Source: HGM12998 sp900756495
GTDB lineage: Bacteria > Bacillota > Clostridia > Oscillospirales > Oscillospiraceae
NCBI GenBank assembly: GCA_958477305.1
Contig: CAUEFI010000017.1
Coordinates: forward strand, 1 to 64,000
Length of the DNA stretch: 64,000 bases
Direction: 5' to 3'
A program made the position numbers and the translations under genes. Numbering within the stretch: the stretch's first letter is position 1; each line of letters opens with the position of its first letter. The notes under the pieces are model-generated. The model was not told the DNA's origin. It searched no databases and saw only the letters and a list, made by a program, of their open reading frames with translations. Shown in pieces: positions 40,645 to 49,976 of the stretch.

Positions 40645-40788
40645 TGAGGGGAATTGTTGTTCATATATACAATGAATCTCATTTCCCACTCTGATAGAAT
40701 GGGCCTACAGCGGGAGGGGGACGCTCTTCTCCGCCTTTTTGCCGGCCGACAATACAACCGCAAAAATCAATTCTGTGGGGGATACTTT

Positions 40789-41850
40789 ATGAAGAAAATC
40801 GCAGTTATAGGAACCGGCGGGACAGGCTATACCGTTGCTGCGGAGCTCTCCCTAAGAGGGTTTGAGGTTTGGCTTTGCGATGCTACACCCGTGGAAGGCG
40901 AGGCGGCATATATTGAGCAGAACGTGGAGGTGAAGCTCACTGGAGCAATGGAGGGCACCGCCACCGTCCGTGCTGTCACCAACGACCCGAAGGCGGTATT
41001 GGCGGATACGCAGCTAGTCATCTGCTGTACCATTTCCAACCTGGACGAGCAGACCGCCCGCTTTATTGCGCCGCACCTGTACCCGGGGAGCGCCGTGCTG
41101 ATCAGCGCTGGAAATCTGGGCGCGCTGATCTATCACCGGGTATTCCAGGAGTTGGGTATTAAGGATCCCATCGTGGGTGATACCTGCGGCAATCTCTTTT
41201 CCTGCCGCAGGCTGGGTGACCGGGTAGCCTTCGCGGGCAACGGGTACAGCCCCAAAAAGGTCGCGGCGTTCCCAGTCCGGGACACGGGAAAGCTGATCAA
41301 AGCCTTTGAGGGGATCTATGAGCTGATCCCTGCCAGCTCCCTTCTGGAAACCACCTTTAACGCGCCCAACCTGCTCAGCCACATCTCGCTGACCATCGTA
41401 AACGCAGGCGCGATCGAGAATGCAAAGGAGCCCTATTATATCTTCAAGCAGGGCATTTGCCGCAGTACGCTGAATCTGGCGGACGGGATGTGGGCAGAAA
41501 AGAAGAAGGTTATGGACGCACTGGGCCTGCCCTGCGCCCCATCGCCCTCCGGCAACCACCGGAAGTATGCAGATCCCACGGTTCACCAGTTCGATCACTT
41601 TAAAAACCTGATTGGCCCTGACAGTATGTCCTCCCGGTATATCACCGAAGACATCCCCATTCTGGGATGCTTCTTTCTCTCCATGGCAAAGGCGCTGGGG
41701 GTGGAAACCCCGCTGTACGCCGCGATGGTAAAGGTTGCGGAGGCCATCAACCAGACGCCCTATTACCAACAGGGCAGGACTTTGGAAAACCTGGGGCTCA
41801 ATCACCTGCGGGGCGTCCAGCTAATCCGGTATTTTAAAGGGGACGTGTAA
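40789..41850 (+). CDS. Opine (octopine/nopaline) dehydrogenase family protein
   Basis: A 353-aa protein from ATG 40789 after GGGGGAT. The NAD(P) site is MKKIAVIGTGGTGYTVAAEL. The C-terminal domain has ETTFNAPNLLSHISLTIVNA and GNHRKYADPTVHQFDHFKNL, matching the octopine/nopaline dehydrogenase catalytic fold. These enzymes reversibly join or split an amino acid and a 2-oxo acid with NAD(P)H. Here it may oxidise an N-substituted amino acid taken up by the island transporter (inference). Confidence 0.85.
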   Translation: MKKIAVIGTGGTGYTVAAELSLRGFEVWLCDATPVEGEAAYIEQNVEVKLTGAMEGTATVRAVTNDPKAVLADTQLVICCTISNLDEQTARFIAPHLYPGSAVLISAGNLGALIYHRVFQELGIKDPIVGDTCGNLFSCRRLGDRVAFAGNGYSPKKVAAFPVRDTGKLIKAFEGIYELIPASSLLETTFNAPNLLSHISLTIVNAGAIENAKEPYYIFKQGICRSTLNLADGMWAEKKKVMDALGLPCAPSPSGNHRKYADPTVHQFDHFKNLIGPDSMSSRYITEDIPILGCFFLSMAKALGVETPLYAAMVKVAEAINQTPYYQQGRTLENLGLNHLRGVQLIRYFKGDV

Positions 41851-41886
41851 AGAAAAGAGAGAAGACACCGAGAGGAGAATCTGACT

Positions 41887-43363
41887 ATGGGCAAAATAAA
41901 ACTGGCAAAAAGCACTTCTCCTATTCAATACATTCATATAGCGATCTCCGTTCTGTTTATGTTCGGCTTTGGATACCTGCCGCCCTTTTCCACTGTGACG
42001 CCTCTGGGCATGAAGCTACTGGGTATCTTTATCGGTGTGATCTATGCCTATTCCACCTGTGAGATTGTCTGGCCCTCTCTACTGGCTATCATCGCTTTCG
42101 CCATGAGCGGATATATATCAGGCCTTGAGCAGGCCGTCTCCCTGACGATGGGCAGTTCCCTGGTGTTCCAGGTTATCACACAGTATTTCACCACAGGCGC
42201 TATTGTCATCTACGGCGTGAGCAAATGGCTCATCCGCAAGACGCTGTCCATCAAGTCCCTCCACAACAAACCGTGGCTGTATACCTGGTGTTTCCTGTTT
42301 TTGACGATGTGGGGCTGCATCGTGATGGAAACCATTCCGCTCTTCCTGTTGCTTTACAGTATCTGGAACGATATCGCGGAAAACTGCGGCTACGAAAAAA
42401 AACAGCAATTTCCGCTACTTCGGGTTTGGCGGGATCCTCCTGGCTGAAATGCTGGGCGTGGCCATGATGCCCTATAAGAGCTGGCAGCTGGGCCTTGCCA
42501 CAAGCTGGGCAAATGTCACCGGCGTCAAGATCAATCTGGGGGAAATGTTTATCTGCACGGCCATCATCGGCATCTTTGCCATCAGCGCGTATGTGTATTG
42601 GGGGGCAAAGCTCTTTAAGGTGGACTTTTCCAGAATGAAGGCATTTGATGTGGAAAAGCTGGGGGAGGAGAGCAAACGCCTGCGCCCCAGGTGCCGCCGT
42701 ATCCTCGCAGTTTATCTGCTCACGGTGGTGCTGGCGCTGTTTGCCGGCACCTTCCGGAACAATCCGGTAGCAAACTTTTTGAATACCACCCTGACCGTTG
42801 CCGGGCTGTTCTGCGTGTGCACCGCCATTCTGATGATTCTTCCCTCCGGCGAGGGCGATGGAAAGCCCGCCATTGTGTTCAACGATATCAAAAATACCGA
42901 TGCGGCCATCAGCTGGCCTGTGATCTGGATGGTGGCGGTCACCATTCCTCTGGCCACTGCCGTTACCTCGGAGGGCACCGGCATTTCCGAGTGGCTGAAG
43001 TTGGTGTTCACCCCTGTATTTGGCGGGCGAGGCGGCGTACTTATGATGCTTCTGGTCATTGTGATTATGGTGTTCCTGACTAACGTGGGCTCCAACATTG
43101 CGCTGGGCAATCTGATGATCGCCGTAGTCAGCCCCTTCGTTATGTCGTCCGGGCTGAACCCCATGTTCTTCGGCTGTGCACTGATCTATGCCTGCAACAT
43201 CGGCATTTTCCTTCCCGGTTCCTCCGCTCCGGCGTCTATTTTCCACGGGCGCAGTGAAATCCCCGACGCCAAGAAGCGGATGAAAACCGCCGGCTTTGCC
43301 ATTCTGCTCTATACGCTGGGAGCCTGTGTGGTCTTTACTGCAGCCATGCTGATTACCAACTGA
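41887..43363 (+). CDS. SLC13/DASS-type anion symporter interrupted by a frameshift
   Basis: Two frames together give a normal ~490-aa divalent-anion transporter. The first (41887 to ~42400) starts MGKIKLAKSTSPIQYIHIAI. The second runs from ~42400 to 43363 and includes GGILLAEMLGVAMMPYKSWQ. They join only if the A8 tract at 42394-42401 is read as seven A (giving YEKNSNFRYFGF). As written, the first frame ends at 42447. Either the gene is broken, an assembly error is present, or slippage restores it. The C-terminal half has FLTNVGSNIALGNLMIAVVS. Confidence 0.75.
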
Positions 43364-43391
43364 GCTGTCAACATTGAGAGGTGCAAACACG

Positions 43392-44675
43392 ATGAGTAAA
43401 ATGGCTGTTATCGGCTTTGGCGCGGCGGGCTATCACGGAGCGAAGGCAATCCGGCTGGTGTCCCCAGAGGCGGAGATTCACGTCTATTCCAACGAAGATC
43501 CTGCCCTTTACAATCCGATGCTCACCACCTACTACGTCAAAGGCGCGATCCCCTATGAGGCGATGTTCCCCTACGGAAGCGCCGAGGAAGCCGCTGAGCT
43601 GCTGAACCTTCGCTATCATGGGAACTGCGCCGTCACGGGGCTGCTCCCCGAGACGAAAACGCTGCAACTTGCTGACGGCAGGGAGGAGTCCTTTGACAGG
43701 ATCTTGATCGCCACGGGGGCCAGTGCCATCATGCCCCCCATCCCCGGCCTGGAGCTGCCCGGTGTGGTCAAAATGCGCACCGCCCGGGACGCGCTGGGAC
43801 TCAAGGCGCTTTTGGACGGCGGGACGGTACATAGCGGGGTTGTGATCGGGGCCTCCTGGGTCGGGATCAAGGTCGTGGAGGATCTGGTGGGGCACGGCGC
43901 GGCCTGCACGCTGGTGGACGGCGCGGATCGTATGTTCAGCACCGCCGTCTTCCCAGATGCCGCCCAGCGGATCCAGCGGGATTTGGAGACCAAGGGCGTG
44001 GCTGTCCGCTGTAATCAAATGCTTTCCCATATTGAACGCCAGGCGGACGGGCGGCTTACCGCCGTAATGAAAAGCGGCGAATGTTTTTCCGCCGATATGG
44101 TCGCGGTGTGTATTGGCGTGCGGATGAACGTGGGCTTTTTGAAGGACAGCGGCATCGCCCTGACCCGGGGCGTTCAGGTGGACAGCAGGATGCGCACCAG
44201 CTGCGAGGGGATCTATGCAGCGGGCGACTGCTGCGAGGCCCCGGATATGCAGAGCGGCGCCAACCGAAATATTGGCATATGGACCAACGCCGTGCGCCAG
44301 GGAGCTGTGGCTGGGACAAATATGGCCGGAGGGGCAGCGGAATTTGGCGGCAATTTCCTGGTCAACCTGGGCCACTATCTGGACTACGACTTTATCAGCA
44401 TCGGCGATAGCTCCTCCTGCACGCAGGCCGACCGGCACTGCCGCTGGGAAACCGGTCGCTATTTCATTGAGGCGTGCCGGGATTCGGAGCGGATCAAATG
44501 TATTAACCTGATCGGTGGAGCCGGCTGTGGGGGCGTGATAAAAAACGCCTTTCTGAAAGCCCTGGCGACTCCAGGGGCCGCCCTGAGCACACAGACGGTT
44601 TGTCTGCTGAGGCAGGAGAGCTTTCCGGACGGCTTTATCAAATTCTTGGGAGGGGACTCTCTTGACGGAACATGA
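43392..44675 (+). CDS. NAD(P)/FAD-dependent pyridine-nucleotide-disulfide-type oxidoreductase
   Basis: A 427-aa protein from ATG 43392. FAD site MAVIGFGAAGYHGAKAIRLV, NAD site VVIGASWVGIKVVEDLVGHG and the closing motif GIYAAGDCCEAPD. No redox-active CxxxxC is seen, so it is closer to NADH-dependent rubredoxin/ferredoxin reductases. It ends inside the next gene and probably supplies or accepts electrons for the molybdoenzyme. Confidence 0.87.
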   Translation: MSKMAVIGFGAAGYHGAKAIRLVSPEAEIHVYSNEDPALYNPMLTTYYVKGAIPYEAMFPYGSAEEAAELLNLRYHGNCAVTGLLPETKTLQLADGREESFDRILIATGASAIMPPIPGLELPGVVKMRTARDALGLKALLDGGTVHSGVVIGASWVGIKVVEDLVGHGAACTLVDGADRMFSTAVFPDAAQRIQRDLETKGVAVRCNQMLSHIERQADGRLTAVMKSGECFSADMVAVCIGVRMNVGFLKDSGIALTRGVQVDSRMRTSCEGIYAAGDCCEAPDMQSGANRNIGIWTNAVRQGAVAGTNMAGGAAEFGGNFLVNLGHYLDYDFISIGDSSSCTQADRHCRWETGRYFIEACRDSERIKCINLIGGAGCGGVIKNAFLKALATPGAALSTQTVCLLRQESFPDGFIKFLGGDSLDGT

Positions 44676-46821
44676 GGAAAGATTAAAAGCAAAGATTCCC
44701 GGGGAAGATACGGGGATTGAGATCAGGCACTCTCTATGCGCAATCTGCAGCCCCAGCCATCACTGCGGCCTGGACTGCTATGTGAAGGATGGAAAAATCA
44801 TTCGCGTGGAGGGAACGCCGGAGCACCCCTATAACCACGGCAGGCTTTGTACCAAGGGCTCGTCTCAGCGCAACTACATTTACCGGGAGGATCGGATCAA
44901 GACCCCTTTACGCAGAGTCGGGGCGCGGGGTGAGGGAAAATTTGAGCCTATTTCCTGGGATGAGGCCTATCAGATCATCGCGGAACGGCTGGGGCAGATC
45001 AAGGAAGCCTATTCGCCCAACTCGGTGGCCTTTTACAGCGGGTACTCCAAGTGGTACCGGCCCATTTACCAGCGCTTCGCCCATGTGTTCGGCAGCGTGA
45101 ATTTCGGAACCGATGACAGCGTGTGCGCCGTCTCCATGAAAATGGGCAATAAGGTCACCATGGGCGGCGGTGCCGCGCCGGACATGGCCCATGCCAACAC
45201 CTTCCTGGGCTGGAACTACGATGGGTATTATTCCCACCACCTGTCTGTAGAGGGGGTGCGCAAACTCAAGGAACGGGGCGGCAAGGTCATCATCATCGAT
45301 ATCCGCTACACCCCCGCAGCCAAGAACCTGGCGGATATCTTCCTCCAGATCAACCCCGGAACCGACGGGGCCCTCGCCCTTGGGATGGCCAGGCTCATTC
45401 TGGAAAACGGGTGGGCCGACATGGACTATATTGAGAAATACACCTATGGCTTTGAGCAGTACAAGGAGCTGGTGGAGCAATACCCATTGGATAAGGTCAG
45501 CAAGATCACCGGCCTGAAGCCGGAGGATATTTATGAGGCGACCAAGCTGTATGCCACCAACGGCCCGGCCTGCACCAATTTTTCGGCCTCCGCCCTCGTT
45601 CACCGGATCAACGGCTTCAAGGCCAATTGTGCAATTTTGTGCCTGATGGCCCTGACCGGGAACTACGACCGGGTGGGCGGGAACTACCCCGTCCCCGCCA
45701 GCTATCTGCGCCAGCCCGCCGGGTTTCACACCCGGGACGAGGAGTTCCGCAGCGAAAAATACCCCGGCACAGCAGAGCGGATTGGCGCCCAGAGATTCCC
45801 CCTTTGGAACGCGTTGTTCGATGAGTTCCAGGCTATGGATCTCCTCCGCCAGCTGGAGGAGGGGACGCCTTATCCTGTCAAGGCCATGTTTGCCCTGGGG
45901 TTCAACGCCAAAATGTTCCCCGAGAGCGACAAGCTCCTGAAGGTGATGTCGGAAAAGCTGGACTTCATTGTGGACGTGGATCTCTTTATGAATATGTCCG
46001 CCAATTACGCCGACATTGTGTTGCCCGCCTGCTCCTCCGTGGAGCGCAGTGAGCTCAAATGCTACCGGGGCGGCTATCTGGTCTATACGCAGCCCGCCAT
46101 TACGCCCCTTTATGAGTCCAAGTCCGATGTGGACATCCTCTGCGAACTCGCCCGGGTGATGGATTTGGACGACGATCTGCTCAAGGGCGGTTATGAGGCC
46201 TGCGTCGAGTGGATGATCGACGGCTGCGGCCTGACGCTGGCCGATCTGAAAACCAGTTCCCTGCCCATGAAGGTTCCCACCGCCCAGTGGCCGGTCAAGC
46301 CCGGGAAATACCTGAAGGAGGGCTTCAAGACCCCGACGGGGAAGTTCGAGTTCTATTCCACCGTCATTGCCGGCATCGATCCGAAGTACGGCCTGGATCC
46401 TCTGCCCAGTTACGTGGATTCTCTCGCCGATCAGGACGACGAGGAAACCCGGACGGCATACCCCTTCTATTTCTGCACTGGCGCGCGGAAGCCCTATGCC
46501 ATTCACTCCCGGCTCCATGACACGCCGTGGATCCGCATGCTCCAGCCGGAGCCCACCTGTGAGATCAGCAAGCAGGACGCCGTCCATATGGATCTGAAGG
46601 ATGGGGACACTGTGACCATTTCCAGCCCTTATGGCAGCATTAAAATGAAGGTGAAAACAACCTGTAAGATCAAGTCCGGTGTGGTTATGGCGCTTCCTGG
46701 CTACACCAAGGCCAATGTGAACGAGCTTTTGGGACGGGATCACCTGGATCCTTATAGCGGATTCCCCGGCTACAAGGGGATGCGCTGTAACATCACAAAG
46801 TGTCAGGAGGAGAAGGCATGA
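44662..46821 (+). CDS. Molybdopterin-dependent oxidoreductase, DMSO reductase family
   Basis: A 719-aa protein from TTG 44662, overlapping the previous gene by 14 bases. The N-terminal [4Fe-4S] motif uses C26, C29, C35 and C63 (LCAICSPSHHCG; GRLCTKGSSQRN). The possible metal ligand Cys lies in GTDDSVCAVSMKMG (~residue 155). Guanine-dinucleotide binding blocks follow (FLGWNYDGYYSHH; LPACSSVERSELKC; PGYTKANVNELL). No Tat signal, so it acts in the cytoplasm. Relatives include catechol dehydroxylases and pyrogallol transhydroxylase; the substrate is unknown. Confidence 0.9.
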   Translation: MTEHEERLKAKIPGEDTGIEIRHSLCAICSPSHHCGLDCYVKDGKIIRVEGTPEHPYNHGRLCTKGSSQRNYIYREDRIKTPLRRVGARGEGKFEPISWDEAYQIIAERLGQIKEAYSPNSVAFYSGYSKWYRPIYQRFAHVFGSVNFGTDDSVCAVSMKMGNKVTMGGGAAPDMAHANTFLGWNYDGYYSHHLSVEGVRKLKERGGKVIIIDIRYTPAAKNLADIFLQINPGTDGALALGMARLILENGWADMDYIEKYTYGFEQYKELVEQYPLDKVSKITGLKPEDIYEATKLYATNGPACTNFSASALVHRINGFKANCAILCLMALTGNYDRVGGNYPVPASYLRQPAGFHTRDEEFRSEKYPGTAERIGAQRFPLWNALFDEFQAMDLLRQLEEGTPYPVKAMFALGFNAKMFPESDKLLKVMSEKLDFIVDVDLFMNMSANYADIVLPACSSVERSELKCYRGGYLVYTQPAITPLYESKSDVDILCELARVMDLDDDLLKGGYEACVEWMIDGCGLTLADLKTSSLPMKVPTAQWPVKPGKYLKEGFKTPTGKFEFYSTVIAGIDPKYGLDPLPSYVDSLADQDDEETRTAYPFYFCTGARKPYAIHSRLHDTPWIRMLQPEPTCEISKQDAVHMDLKDGDTVTISSPYGSIKMKVKTTCKIKSGVVMALPGYTKANVNELLGRDHLDPYSGFPGYKGMRCNITKCQEEKA

Positions 46822-47345
46822 AACGGGTATTTGTGTTCGATGAGAGCAAGTGCTGTGCCTGCTCTGCCTGCATGATCGGCTGCATGGATCAAAACGACGT
46901 GGATCCCGCCGCAGGGGATCCCTGCTTCCGCAGAACTTTTGATGAGGAGCTGGATGTGGAGGGTGGCCAGGTTTACTGCGCTTATCTCTCCGCCGCCTGT
47001 ATGCACTGCGACGACGCCCCCTGCATCGCCGCCTGTCCCGTAGGCTGCCTAAAAAAGGATCCGGAAACCGGTTTCACAATCTACGATAACACCAACTGCA
47101 TCGGCTGCAAAAGCTGCGCTCTGGCCTGCCCCTTTGGGGCGCCCAGATACCGCCCCTCCGACGGGAAAATGGTGAAGTGCGACGGCTGCAACACCCGGGT
47201 CAAATGCGGCCTCCAGCCCGCCTGCGTCCGAGCCTGCTCCTTCGGGGCGCTCACCTGCGTAACCGAGGAAGAATACCTCGCCGCTGACAGCGGCAAAGCC
47301 TGCAGCGCCCTGCTCTCTCAATACGCCCCCAAAAAGACAATTTAG
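46818..47345 (+). CDS. 4Fe-4S ferredoxin-type electron transfer subunit
   Basis: A 175-aa protein whose ATG overlaps the molybdoenzyme stop (ATGA), with AGGAGG upstream. Several cysteine groups are seen: CCACSACMIGC, CMHCDDAPCIAACPVGC, CIGCKSCALACPFGAPRY and CDGCNTRVKCGLQPACVRAC. This is the DmsB/PhsB-like layout carrying four clusters. It is the electron partner of the molybdoenzyme. Confidence 0.94.
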   Translation: MKRVFVFDESKCCACSACMIGCMDQNDVDPAAGDPCFRRTFDEELDVEGGQVYCAYLSAACMHCDDAPCIAACPVGCLKKDPETGFTIYDNTNCIGCKSCALACPFGAPRYRPSDGKMVKCDGCNTRVKCGLQPACVRACSFGALTCVTEEEYLAADSGKACSALLSQYAPKKTI

Positions 47346-47425
47346 TTTTGCCGTCTGTACCCTGTGCCCGCGCCCTTGGAGAGGGGCTTGATAAACTACT
47401 ACATTATTTGCAAGAGGTGTGTAAA

Positions 47426-48826
47426 ATGACCGAGTATACCAAAGGACTGGCTGATTTTATTACAAAGCTGGAGTACAAGGATCTGACCCGGGAGCGGGTG
47501 GAAAAGGCCAAGATGCTCACCCTGCACGTAGCTGGTGTCGCCATGGCTGGGCGTACGCTGCCCACCGCCGTCAGCGCGCGGAATACGGCCCATGCTGTAA
47601 CCGGCCAGACATCCGATCTGATGTCCACCATGTGGGGCGAGCCGGGTAAGGTACCCATGCACGGCGCGATCATGGCCAACGCCGTCGCTGCGGACACCCT
47701 GGACTGGGAGGATTGCAGTTATACCGGCCATCCCAGCGCCCACCTGATCTCCGTGTCCATGGCTATGACGGAGGCTATGCACAAGAGCGGCAAGGACTTC
47801 CTCACGGCGGTGATCGGCGGCTTTGAGGTCTACCAGCGCGTTGCCTGCTACATCCAGCCCACCCCGGAATACGATACGCAAAAGTATGGCTGGGGCCTGG
47901 GCTCCTGGCAGATTTTCGCCGGCTCCCCCGCCGCCGGCAAGCTGCTGGGCTGCAATGAGGAGCAGTTCAACCTCCTCTTTGGCGCCACTGCCTGCTCCAC
48001 CCCGGTGGTCAACGCCATCCTCGCCCAGCAGGGATCCGATTTCTATCATCTCCAGTACGCCATTACCAGCCTGACCGGCGTCATGCTGGCCGGTATGGCC
48101 AAGCGCAATGAGCTGGACAACATCTATAACGTGATGGATGTGGAGTCGGGTTATCCCATGATGATGCGCGGTTTTGCCAATGAGGGCTGGATTGACCGCA
48201 ATGTGGGCACGGAGTATCTATTCGACCAGCTCCTGTTCAAGCACTGGCCCGCCAATATGTGGATCCAGACGCCGCTGGACTGCCTGGATCAGCTCAAACG
48301 GGAGCATGGCTTCACCGCCGACGACATTGAGGAGATTTTTGTCAGCCCCACCTATCTGGAGCGGGTGAAGTTCAGCTGGGACGGCTACTCCAGCTGCCGG
48401 GACGCCCAGTTCAGCATCCCGTACTGCATGGCGGCCTACCTGCTGCGGGGCGAGCCGGGCCCGGCCTGGTACGATTCCTCCCGCCTGAGTGAGAAGGAGC
48501 TGCTGGATGTGGCCTCCAAGGTCAAATCCGATCCCGACAAGCTCCAGGATCTCACCGTGGCGTTCAATATGTTCCAGAACGGCTCCTTCCCCTCCACCAC
48601 CGTGCGCGTCACCCTGAAAGGCGGAAAGCAGGTGGAGACCACACTTCCCTTCCCCAAGGGCCACCCCCAGAATCCCTTCACCTGGGAGGATGTGGAGCGC
48701 ACCTTCCGGGTGGGCGCCAAGGCTGTCGGCCTCAGTGCGGAAAAGACCAGCCGGTATATTGAGCTGTGCAAGAAGATCGACCAGCTGGATGATATGGCCC
48801 AACTGGCCGAGTGCCTGTCCCTCTGA
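47426..48826 (+). CDS. MmgE/PrpD family protein
   Basis: A 466-aa protein from ATG 47426 after AAGAGGTGTGTAAA (MTEYTKGLADFITKLEYKDL). Family blocks are the N-terminal all-helical domain with GAIMANAVAADTLDWEDCSY and GHPSAHLISVSMAM, and the C-terminal domain with DAQFSIPYCMAAYLL and VRVTLKGGKQVETT. The family includes 2-methylcitrate dehydratase, cis-aconitate decarboxylase and iminodisuccinate epimerase. The reaction here is not predictable beyond a carboxylic-acid lyase or isomerase. Confidence 0.9.
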   Translation: MTEYTKGLADFITKLEYKDLTRERVEKAKMLTLHVAGVAMAGRTLPTAVSARNTAHAVTGQTSDLMSTMWGEPGKVPMHGAIMANAVAADTLDWEDCSYTGHPSAHLISVSMAMTEAMHKSGKDFLTAVIGGFEVYQRVACYIQPTPEYDTQKYGWGLGSWQIFAGSPAAGKLLGCNEEQFNLLFGATACSTPVVNAILAQQGSDFYHLQYAITSLTGVMLAGMAKRNELDNIYNVMDVESGYPMMMRGFANEGWIDRNVGTEYLFDQLLFKHWPANMWIQTPLDCLDQLKREHGFTADDIEEIFVSPTYLERVKFSWDGYSSCRDAQFSIPYCMAAYLLRGEPGPAWYDSSRLSEKELLDVASKVKSDPDKLQDLTVAFNMFQNGSFPSTTVRVTLKGGKQVETTLPFPKGHPQNPFTWEDVERTFRVGAKAVGLSAEKTSRYIELCKKIDQLDDMAQLAECLSL

Positions 48827-48853
48827 CGCAGGGACAAACAGGAGGAGATAAGT

Positions 48854-49570
48854 ATGTATGGCTGGAAGGCCCGCATCGGGCTCATCACCCCTATGCCGGG
48901 AGAAAACGTGGAGCACGCCTTTCATATTTATGCCCCGCCGGGCGTGTCCTTTTCCTCCATGAAGATGGTCTTTCCCGGCCCCACGCCGGAGGGGCTGGCA
49001 ATCCTTACGGATCAGCTGGAGGAAAACGCGGCAAAATACAAGGGAAAGGGATTTGACCTGCTGGTATTCGGCTGCACCGCCGGGAGCTTTATCAAGGGCG
49101 CCGGCTGGGATCGGGAGTGCATCCAGACTATGGAGAGGGCCAGCGGCACGCCTGCCCTCACCACCAGCACTGCCGTGCTGGAGGCCCTTGCGGCCTTGGG
49201 CGCAAAGACAACAGCGGTGCTGACCCCTTATCCCGAGGCCACCAACGCCGCTGAAAAGAGCTTCCTGGAGCACAACGGCTTTTCCGTCAGCGCCATTGAG
49301 GGGATGGATGTTTCCGGCTTCAAAGACGGGGGCTTTTACTTTGCCGACGACCACTTCCTCTACAGCAACAGCAAAAAAATGGATCGGAAGGGCGCGGACG
49401 TGTTTTTCCTGAGCTGCATGGCCCTGGACACTCTGGGACTGGTCAAGGATCTGGAGGAGGACCTGGGCGTCCCGGTGGTCACCAGCCATCAGGCTACACT
49501 GTGGGCCGCCCTGCGCCGCTGCGGCGTGCGGACAAAGCAGCCGGAACTGGGAACCTTGTTCACCCTGTAA
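48854..49570 (+). CDS. Arylmalonate decarboxylase / maleate isomerase-like enzyme (Asp/Glu racemase superfamily)
   Basis: A 238-aa protein after AGGAGATAAGT. Two cysteines sit in superfamily active-site contexts: C74 in LVFGCTAGSF and C188 in VFFLSCMALD. In Bordetella arylmalonate decarboxylase only C188 is present and position 74 is Gly; racemases and maleate isomerases use a Cys pair. A maleate-isomerase or racemase activity is therefore more likely than decarboxylation (inference). Last gene of the island operon. Confidence 0.85.
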   Translation: MYGWKARIGLITPMPGENVEHAFHIYAPPGVSFSSMKMVFPGPTPEGLAILTDQLEENAAKYKGKGFDLLVFGCTAGSFIKGAGWDRECIQTMERASGTPALTTSTAVLEALAALGAKTTAVLTPYPEATNAAEKSFLEHNGFSVSAIEGMDVSGFKDGGFYFADDHFLYSNSKKMDRKGADVFFLSCMALDTLGLVKDLEEDLGVPVVTSHQATLWAALRRCGVRTKQPELGTLFTL

Positions 49571-49829
49571 GCATCTCTGCTGCACAGAAGCATCGCAACA
49601 GCCTCCCGGCCGGAGGAACACCTCTGTACCGGTTCCTCCGGCCCTTGGAACGCCCGCCTTACCATAAAAGCAAGCGGGTGTTTTTCCGGAAAGACAGCGG
49701 CCAGCCGGGAGAACCCAGAGGTACAGTGGGGGAACGGGTGGTATGGTGCACTAATTTCAAACAAACCGCACATTTGGGGAAGGAGGACGCACTGCGCTGA
49801 CAAATCAGGGGATCCGTTTGCCACAGAAA
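49571..49829. other. 259 bp without recognisable gene
   Basis: Sequence between the last island enzyme and a terminator. No frame with a ribosome site or recognisable protein is seen. Fragments of transposon-like composition cannot be excluded. Confidence 0.4.
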
Positions 49830-49858
49830 GGGCCTCGCCGGTTGGCGAGGCCCTTTTA
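49830..49858 (+). terminator. Terminator of the catabolic island
   Basis: GGGCCTCGCC and GGCGAGGCCC form a 10-bp stem with loop GGTT followed by TTTT. Confidence 0.8.
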
Positions 49859-49880
49859 CCGCCCGGCGTTGGCGCGCGGG

Positions 49881-49913
49881 AGGTCACAGATTCAAGTCCC
49901 GTATCGTCCACCA
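49881..49913 (+). other. tRNA 3'-end-like fragment
   Basis: ATTCAAGTCCCGTATCGTCC then ACCA reads as T-loop, 3' T-stem, acceptor and CCA of a tRNA. The 5' T-stem (ACAGA) no longer pairs fully with CCCGT and no upstream tRNA body is present. It probably marks an old integration site or element end. Confidence 0.5.
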
Positions 49914-49976
49914 GATAAATCCCCTGAAACTCGGGGTTACGGCAATGCTGGAAAAGGACGCATTTATCACAATTTG

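Noticed and set aside
44908..46743. 611-aa open frame opposite the molybdoenzyme gene
   Set aside because: Shadow frame; the plus strand encodes the complete cofactor-binding and Fe-S motifs.
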